Assembly (NCBI GenBank): GCA_947683425.1
Contig: CANTUQ010000004.1
Location: 7,416,001-7,480,000 of the forward strand
Reading direction: 5' to 3'
From: Excoecaria cochinchinensis
Lineage: Eukaryota > Streptophyta > Magnoliopsida > Malpighiales > Euphorbiaceae
DNA length: 64,000 bases
Part shown: in pieces, positions 56,587 through 64,000 of the stretch
Position numbering within the stretch: the first letter of the stretch is position 1
Layout: the number at the start of each line of letters is the position of its first letter
Made by a program: the position numbers and the translations under genes
The notes under the pieces: generated by a model
Told to the model about the DNA's origin: nothing
Databases searched by the model: none
The model's input: only the letters and a program-made list of their open reading frames with translations

Positions 56587-59139
56587 TTTAACACCCCCTT
56601 ACTATACGTAGGGGAACCCATCCGCAATAGAGTGACAACTCGTATGAGCAGGGGTGTCACCAAGCAAAACGGTATAATAACAAATATCCACAAATAATAA
56701 ACATACATAAATACAACGAAAATTAAAACTTTAAAACCAAACTGATCATTCATATATGGAATAATAATATTCATTACATAACTGTTCTTTTATTACCAAA
56801 ATAATTACATTTATCAGTGTTACAAAGCGGAAGCTAAACAAAAGACTAAATACAATGAGAGTTCACTATTACAAAAAGAATCATAATACAAAAAGAAGGT
56901 AAGTCTAACATCAAAACCCTCTATGTTGGCTTGACTTGCGGCGACTCTCCCAAAAGCTATACACCTTCTGCACCTGCATGGATGAAACACCCGTGCTAAG
57001 TGATAACGCTTAGTGGGGAAACAAGCAACAATAGTATGGACGGCAATTCACAATGGTCGTTAAGGTATAACATATACATAATGGCATAAGCTGAATATCA
57101 TAAGGCATAATCGTAATTGAGTCACATTCATAAACATTCAAAGGTTCATAATCACATTCATATGCTAACTTATTCATATGCTCATAAATAGAGTCATTCA
57201 GATTCACATACTTATAATCATATTCATTTGGATTCACATTCTCATAAGCATAACATAACAATTCACAACACCTGCTGACTCACAGTAGTGGATAACGAGT
57301 GAACGCATGGCAGTACCTTATGGGTACGAATCGGTAAACAACATCACATTTTTCTCATTCCAAAACCTTTTACGGAGGGGATCTTAAATAAGATCCAAAC
57401 ACATTGAGGTTCGCGGGGAACCAAACAAGGGACCTGATCAGGGTCCAGAACAGAACTGAGGGCTGCAGCTACTGAACTCTATTAGGCATGCCTAACTATC
57501 CACTTATTTGACTCTAGAAGGTCATGTAAAATTCATCAAATCACATTTATATATATCATAAAATAGTCCAAATATCAACCTAAAAGAATCACAAGTTCAG
57601 AAATAAACATCAAAAATCAAAAAAGAAAACTCAAATTGAAGCCAGGGGTGTCGTGCTTGCGACAGAGGCATAACTTGCCCCGTATCGCGATTGTGGCAGT
57701 CTTCGTGCTCGAGCGGAGATAGAAACACATCTCACTGTCGCGCTCGCGACAGTGAGTGGCCATCAAAGGCTATTGCACTTGCGTGTAGGCACGTGCTCGT
57801 GATAGGGGACTGCCCAAAATCGCTCGACAGCCGAGCACTCTGTCGCGCTCGCGACATGCATCGTGCTCGCGACAAAGAGCTCTCGCTACGGCCGCTCGGC
57901 AGCCTAATTTCGCTCGGCCACGCGCAAGAGCTGAATTGACCAAGCTCTGTCACGACCTCGGAATAGTGTCGTAATCGCGACAGAGTCGTGATTTCCAGCT
58001 CTTACGCGAAAATCTGCAGAAATTCACACTTCTAAAACACCCAAACCTCCAATCTCAAACACAAATCAACCCAAACTTCACTTTACCTCAAATTAACCTT
58101 CTCATCATCATAAATAACATAAAATACAACTTTTTATAACAATTAACAAAATCAAAATCATGAATTAACAAAATCAAACTTCTCTAAAACAACAAACCCA
58201 GAAAATTTCAGCAAAGTTCATCAAACTTAGAAATTTGCCCACTAATTCATCATTCATGCTTTAAAACATAAATCAAACCAAAACCCATAACATTTGCACT
58301 AACATGAACCTCGTCAAACCTCAAATTTCCAGAAAAATCATTCAACATACCAAATTACAAAAATGCACAAGTTCAAATAAATTCCAAAACCTAAAATTCC
58401 TATGCTCCTAGTTGCAAGCTCCGCTCCTAGTTGCCTTCTCTTTTCCCTTGGGATCTCGAGTATGAGCTTTTATAACCGGAAACCCAAGAATCAAACAACA
58501 CACAAAAATCCTAAGTTAAGAACACATCTAATCAAATCAAAGGAGAAGATGAAGAAGAAGAGAAACCCACTAAAAATTTACCTATCAAAGCTTAGGAGAT
58601 GATCAATTTCCACCTACACCACTTGGATCCAAACTTAGGGCACAATTGAAGAGGAAAAGAGGAAGAAGAGATAAAGAGAAGCTAGGCAAAATTCTCCCCC
58701 TCCCTTCCCTCTCTCCTACTTTACCATTAATGCTCACCTACCCTTGCCACTTGTCACAATCCTAGAGAATCAAACCATCCACTATCTTGACTTAACCACT
58801 CTTGGCACCATACACTATACACACACAAACTTCTCTTAAACAAATATCTCCAATGTACCAAACTTCACTCACACTATAATATTTCTTATAACCCACTTAC
58901 ATCCAAGGCACCATGGACCAAAAACCACACAATAAAATCTCTAAGTCCACTTATATCCTACTCCCATACACTGTATGCATACCATATCATTCCCTTCACT
59001 TAACTTATTACTTAATTAATTAATTCCTTAACAAATAATTTCTTATTATCCAAATTTTCTCTTGCTCAAAATACGAAAATACCCTTACTTTACCGACTTA
59101 CCACGCAGATTCTGACCAGGCCCTTTTTGGGTTGTTACA
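56587..59139 (-). repeat. LTR Z, apparently complete, chromovirus type
   Basis: TTTAACACCCCC (expected TGTAACACCC) to GGGTTGTTACA, about 2.55 kb. Contains ACCCGTGCTAAGTGATAACG (about 56991), the perfect 12-bp-arm palindrome at 57731-57756, and others at 57646-57663, 57839-57875 and 57967-57985. No matching TSD was found, so the left boundary is uncertain. Confidence 0.65.
57731..57756. repeat. Perfect palindrome in LTR Z
   Basis: CTCACTGTCGCG and CGCGACAGTGAG separated by CT: 12-bp arms, 2-bp loop, no mismatch. Confidence 0.95.
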
Positions 59140-60250
59140 ACGCGCAAGGGCTGAATTCACCGAGCTCTGTCTTAACCTCGCGACAGTGTCGTGCTCTTGA
59201 CAGAGCCGTGATTTCCAGCTCTTACACGAAAATCTGCTGAAATTCACACTTCCAAAACACCCAAACCTCCAATCTCAAATATAAATCAACCCAAACTTCA
59301 CCTTACCTAAAATCAACCTTCTCATCATCATAAATAACATAAAACACAACTTTTTATAACAATTAATACAATTAAAATCATGAATTAACAAAATTAAACT
59401 TCTCTAAAACAACAAACCCAGAAAATTTCAGCAAAGTTCATCAAACTTAGAAATTTGCCCAATAATTAATCATTCATGCTTTAAAACTTAAATCGAACCA
59501 AAACCTATAAAATTTACACTAACATGAACCTCATCAAACCTCAAATTTCCAGAAAAATCATTCAACATACCAAATAACAAAAATGCACAAGTTCAAATAA
59601 ATTCCCAAACCTGAAATTCCTATGCTTCTAGTTGCAAGCTCCGCTCCTAATTGCCTTCTCTTTTCCCTTGGGATCTTGAGTAGGCGCTTCTATAATCGAA
59701 AACCCAAGAATCAAACAACACACAAAAATCCTAAGTTAAGAACACATCTAATCAAATCAAAGGAGAAGATGAAGAAGAAGAGAAACCCACTAAAAAATTA
59801 CCTATCAAAGCTTAGGAGATGATCAATTTCCACCAACACCACTTGGATCCAAGCTTAGGGCACAACTGAAGAGGAAAAGAGGAAGTAGAGATAAAGGGAT
59901 GGGAAGAAAATGGGAAAGAGGCAGCAAATGGCTGTCCCTTTTTTCTCTCTCCTTCTATCTATACCTACTCCCTAAAACCCTAGCCACATGTTACACTAGG
60001 ATTGGTGGATCTTGATCACTCACACACTACACTCATGCAAGACACCATATACAAGACTAACCCTCACTAATGCACACCCTACTCCCTTATGAGCATGCAC
60101 ACACTAGCAAGACCAATACTCACTCATCCTAATATCATATATGCACCCATACTCTAATAAGGCCCACAAAACATGCATATTACCCAAAATACCCTTAACA
60201 CATGCCAAAACGCCCACATATGCACACATACAGATGGCTCAAATTACTAG
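59140..60250 (-). repeat. Truncated sibling copy of LTR Z
   Basis: From ACGCGCAAGGGCTGAATTC onward it repeats 57920-58690 at high similarity over about 765 bp (GTGATTTCCAGCTCTTAC, GCTCCTAATTGCCTTCTC), then diverges. It starts right at the terminus of LTR Z. Confidence 0.75.
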
Positions 60251-61361
60251 GGGAGAATGGGATGTGAAATGGGCTCAAAATCAAGAAGAAAATCACATTT
60301 TTAACTTGTTCTGTCGCGCTCACGACAGTCAGTAGCTTCCATCAGGTGCCTTACGAGACTGCTTTTCACCTCAAATTTGTACCGACTCAACCAATGTCTA
60401 ATCCTAATTTTTAGGCAAAATGTTCTGCATAATAATTGTTCTCCAGGATGTTAGGTTTCAAATGGGACAAATTTTAGGTCTTTGGAAAATATAAAACGTG
60501 GGATATGACCTAAACAAGATATACTGTTCCAATGAACCCGCCAGAATAGAGACACTTATGTTTTGGCAATTTTTACGGGTTTTAGAGTAAGAATACATTT
60601 ATGATCATTTCTGGGACTTTTATAGGTTTCGGAATCTTGGTTCTAATGGCCCAAGAATCACTTAATTCTAAATTCTCAAACTCCATTTAAGACCAAAATA
60701 TCACACGGAGGTCTAGGACAATATGAGCACAGTTTTCCCCTAAAACTAGGGTTCATACTTTGGTCATAATCTCATGGACATTTAATCAATAATTTCAACA
60801 CACATCTCAATTTATAACATCTTATCAATTATCACATAAGTACACATAAATCCTAATTAATCAATCATGCACATAATCAAAGTTTAACACAAATTCTAAT
60901 CCCAAACTCATAAAAACATGTAACCAAAACAAAGAACTTAACAAAACAATCCCAAACCTCTTAAAGCACTCCTTCAATCTCTTAGCTCAAATAGCCTTCT
61001 CTTTTCCCTTAGCTCTCTTACTTGGTTCACCAACTTACAGCCACAACCACATACACATTCAAAGTAGAATTAACACTATGAATAGAAGTTCAATCGAGAA
61101 AGAAGAAAAGATGAACAACACACAATACAAACTTACCTTTCTACTATCTCTTAATCTTCCTAATGTAACACCACTCAAAACTTAAGAAACCAATGGAATG
61201 GATGAAGAAGCAAGAGAGGAACGAAAAAAAAAAAGATAAAGAACAAAGAAGGAAGGAAGTAGAAATGAGAGAGAGATCTGAACCAAAGAGAAGTAAGAAC
61301 AGATTTTTCCACTTACTCTCTCTCCACTAACCTTATATATGCATGCAATCTATTAGATGTC
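60251..61361 (-). repeat. Chromovirus-type LTR remnant W
   Basis: Carries CTGTCGCGCTCACGACAG (60310-60327), a donor-like AACTTACCTTTC (about 61129, minus AAAG|GTAAGTT) and a minus-strand TATA-like CATATATAAGG (61333-61342), all in the order expected of a minus-strand LTR of this group. Cut at 61361 by the plus-strand LTR. No gene. Confidence 0.55.
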
Positions 61362-61387
61362 TGTAATGGCCCAAAAATATTTACTTC

Positions 61388-61560
61388 GCTGAATAGTAAA
61401 AGTGGGCCTAGGTGGGGCCCATGAATAGTAAAGGTGGACCCCATGAATAGTATTGTCATCATTGACTGGGTCACATGAATAGTGATAGCATCTTTGACTG
61501 GATTTATGAATAGTGACTGTGGGTCCCGTGAATAATAACTGTAGGTCCCACAAATAGTGT
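61388..61560. repeat. Repeated ATGAATAGT motif in U3 of the plus-strand LTR
   Basis: About seven copies of (AT)GAATAGT or close variants, spaced roughly 20-30 bp, often followed by GTGGGCC/GTGGACC, upstream of the TATA box. Confidence 0.8.
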
Positions 61561-62085
61561 CTTCAGGGTGAACAGTACCCAAAAATATTTTATTTCACCA
61601 TTAGAAAGAGGATATTAAATGGAGGATAATGGTATTATATAGTGTAAAAATGAGGTCAAATAGGCCCCCGAAAGTTAGTCTGAAGTTACCTCTAGTTCGG
61701 ATCGGTTGAACCGAAGTTTGACGGAACTTTGGGCAAATTTTTATAAATGGTTAGTGTGGATAAAAGCGTCTACTATAATAGTATTAAAGGCTTATAATGA
61801 TTTTTAGAAATTTTTGACAGCATTAGAATTGTATTTTACGGCAAAATCAGATTGTACCAAATTGGACCGATTTAAGTGAACCGGACCCCAAACGGACTCC
61901 GATTAAGCTAAAATTTTGCAAGGAGACCAATTTTAATATTTTTAGAATGATGGAATTGGTTGTGAGTGAAAATGAGTTCTGGAACATTCAATTACACCAA
62001 AATAGTGAAAATGACTCGAAAACTGAAAATCAGACCAAATTGACTCAACTACTTTGGTTGGACCTGGTTTGGTCCAATTGGACCC

Positions 62086-62094
62086 ATATAAATA
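62086..62094 (+). promoter_or_regulatory. Putative TATA box of the plus-strand LTR
   Basis: CCATATAAATAC followed by a pyrimidine-rich leader; same word as in element A LTRs. Confidence 0.6.
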
Positions 62095-64000
62095 CATTCA
62101 AATTTCTAGAAATCCCTTGGATTCCCTTTTCTTCCATCCACCCTCCTTCTTCCTCTCTTGGTTGAATTGCTTCTCCTCCCTCCTCCACCATTTTTCTTTC
62201 AAGTTTTCTTCATCTCACCTCAAAATCAAACCTCTCTAACATAATACAACTCCTCTAGAATCCATTAGTGGTCTTAGAATTTCATTTGAAGGAGTAAAAG
62301 TGGGTGAAACTTGGACTTGAAAGTTTTGGTGTAAAATTAAGGTAAGAGATTTAAGTGTTTTTAATTTTATTTTAAGGTTCCTAAGGGTACTTTAGGATGT
62401 GAATAAATGAAGTTTGATTTTTGAAAGGAAGCTTGATTTTGATGAAATCTTAATTTTTATGTTTGGACATAATTATGTCCACTAGGTGAAGGAACCTCTA
62501 ATCAAGCTAGGGGCAAGGACAAGGATATTTGAGAAGTGTATTGCAAGGATTTGAGGTTTGTGTTGCAAATTCCATTTATTTCCATGGTAAAAGTATGGAT
62601 TTAGGTTATGTTTGTGAAGAAAGTATGTGATTTATGCATGTTTAATTGAAAATAACATGATATTCATGCTTAAGGATGTTAAAAATGATGGTATGGATGA
62701 TTAAAATGAAGAAATAAATTTTTTGTGAAAAATTACTTCTTTGGCCGAATGTGAATCGTGGTATTTTCATGTGTTTTAATGATGTTTTATGTATGTTTAT
62801 GATGGATCTATGGTATTTGGCATGTGAACTAATGAATGGTATGTATTAGAGCATGTGAGAAGATCATGAGGTATGTAATGTATGTTTGGCTGAATGTATG
62901 TCATGTGTAAAGTTATGATTTTGATGTGTTTTCATGGAAATTGATGGTATGGTGATGTTATACAACATGTAAATGGCCTAAATACATGATAAAATTGATA
63001 AAAAGAATTAATGTAAATAAATTGGTATGTGGGTCGTGCATGTATCTATGTATGCATGTGTACCATGATGAAATAATGAGTTTACATGGCATGTGATGAT
63101 GTAATGATGATAATCACATGTGTAATGATGAAATGGCATGAAAAATAATGAGATATTATGATGATATGCCATGAAAAATATGTATGTCACATTAATAATG
63201 TCAAAAATAAAATAATATTGCCCTATATAGTGATCTGGTAGTCAAGTTAGTTCAGGATATGTTGGCATGCCATAGGGACATAAGACCGTGGGTGTGAGCA
63301 TGTTGTCTCACTTTTTAGTAGGCCAATGATGGTCCTACCTCTCTATATCTGAATTGTATTATTCTGTATTAAAAAATAGTAGTGGTCCCACAGGACTCCG
63401 CTGGCATTTCTGTGAACTTCTGGAGTTCACGTCTTGTTTATCCTGTATATAGAGTCTGCCAGTGTGTTATAGGGGCATAATTGTAAAAATGAGATTAAAA
63501 TAGTTAAAATATAATTAAAATGACATTTATGTGGAAAAAGGGCATAAATGGAATTATATAAAAAGTTTGAGGGAGAAATAGTAATTTTGTGCATATGTGT
63601 GTTAAGGATGATTAATAAGAGTAAAAGTGTAAATAAATGGTTAAATATGAAAATTGGCCACTTTTTAGGGGCAAATATGTAATTTGGCATGAAAATGGTA
63701 ATTGAAGGGTAAAATCGTAATTTGGCATGTAAATTAATGGTAAAATTGTAATATTAGTGAAAATAATTAAATCAGTGGCATAATGGTAATATTACTGAAA
63801 TTAAAATGAACTAATGGCATAACTGTAATATTGGTGAAGTATAATTGAACTAATGGCATTTTTGTCATTTTGAAAAAGTTTAAGGGTATAAGTGAAATAT
63901 TACCATAAGCTAAGGATAAACTGATAAATAAGATTATTTATGTGTTAATTGTGCAATTGCCTAATTGTGTGTTTTAAAGTTAATTAAATAAAATATTGCA

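Larger units (their letters stand above)
61362..64000 (+). repeat. Plus-strand chromovirus-type LTR, running off the window
   Basis: Starts TGTAATGGCCCAAAAATATTT, the plus-strand counterpart of the TGTAACGGCC start of the other LTRs. TATA box CATATAAATAC at 62085-62095, CT-rich leader, donor-like ATTAAG|GTAAGAG at 62342, and a TCCACTAGG block later on. From about 63480 it is AT-rich with repeated GGTAATATT/GGCATAA words. Its end and any internal region are beyond 64000. Confidence 0.7.

Overview
This window is repeat-dense nuclear DNA from a flowering plant, species not determinable. I see no host gene, tRNA, rRNA or CRISPR. Nearly all of it is nested Ty3/gypsy LTR retrotransposons of two groups: chromovirus elements (Tekay/Del-like: chromodomain, initiator-Met tRNA primer site, LTR ends TGTAAC/GTTACA) and Tat/Ogre-like elements (primer site TGGCGACTCC, dual RNase H, long leaders, 3' tandem repeats). 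The nesting is backed by target-site duplications (TSDs) and reconstructable host sequences.

Layout. (1) Position 1 to 23263: one chromovirus on the minus strand. Its 3' LTR is cut by the window edge (1-2273), a decayed gag-pol follows (2281-6589), and the start of gag, the primer site and the 5' LTR lie at 20226-23263. (2) Its gag is split by a young, nearly intact Tat/Ogre-like element (6590-20225, minus, TSD CCTTC) whose roughly 2,200-codon gag-pol is interrupted by a single stop. (3) 23264-23618, 50969-52081 and 54850-55188 are pieces of an older chromovirus-type LTR. It is split by a 27.35 kb Tat/Ogre-like element (23619-50968, plus, TSD ATTGG) and by a solo LTR (52082-54844, TSD ATGAC). 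(4) The 27 kb element is defective: a gag-protease deletion, an inverted RT/RNase H block, and an 11.9 kb non-autonomous Tat/Ogre relative (29932-41816, minus, TSD CCTAT/CCTGT) inserted into its pol. (5) Between pol and its 3' LTR the 27 kb element carries two extra genes pointing away from each other: an antisense spliced gene that resembles the plant DUF7745 family and a sense gene that resembles Athila ORF1. They share an intergenic promoter region. (6) 55189-64000 is a pile of further chromovirus-type LTR pieces, ending in a plus-strand LTR that runs out of the window.

The most interesting signals are not the genes alone. The U5 of every Tat/Ogre LTR here contains an exact extra copy of the first 10 nt of the tRNA primer-binding site. 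A splice-donor-like site sits 78-90 nt before the 3' LTR in all three Tat/Ogre elements. Each chromovirus LTR carries a cluster of near-perfect palindromes about 1.1-1.5 kb from its 5' end, but with different palindrome sequences in different families. The intact Tat/Ogre element keeps a relic of the antisense gene's intron although the gene is gone. In-frame stops are overwhelmingly CAG to TAG, as expected from methylation-driven decay at CHG sites.
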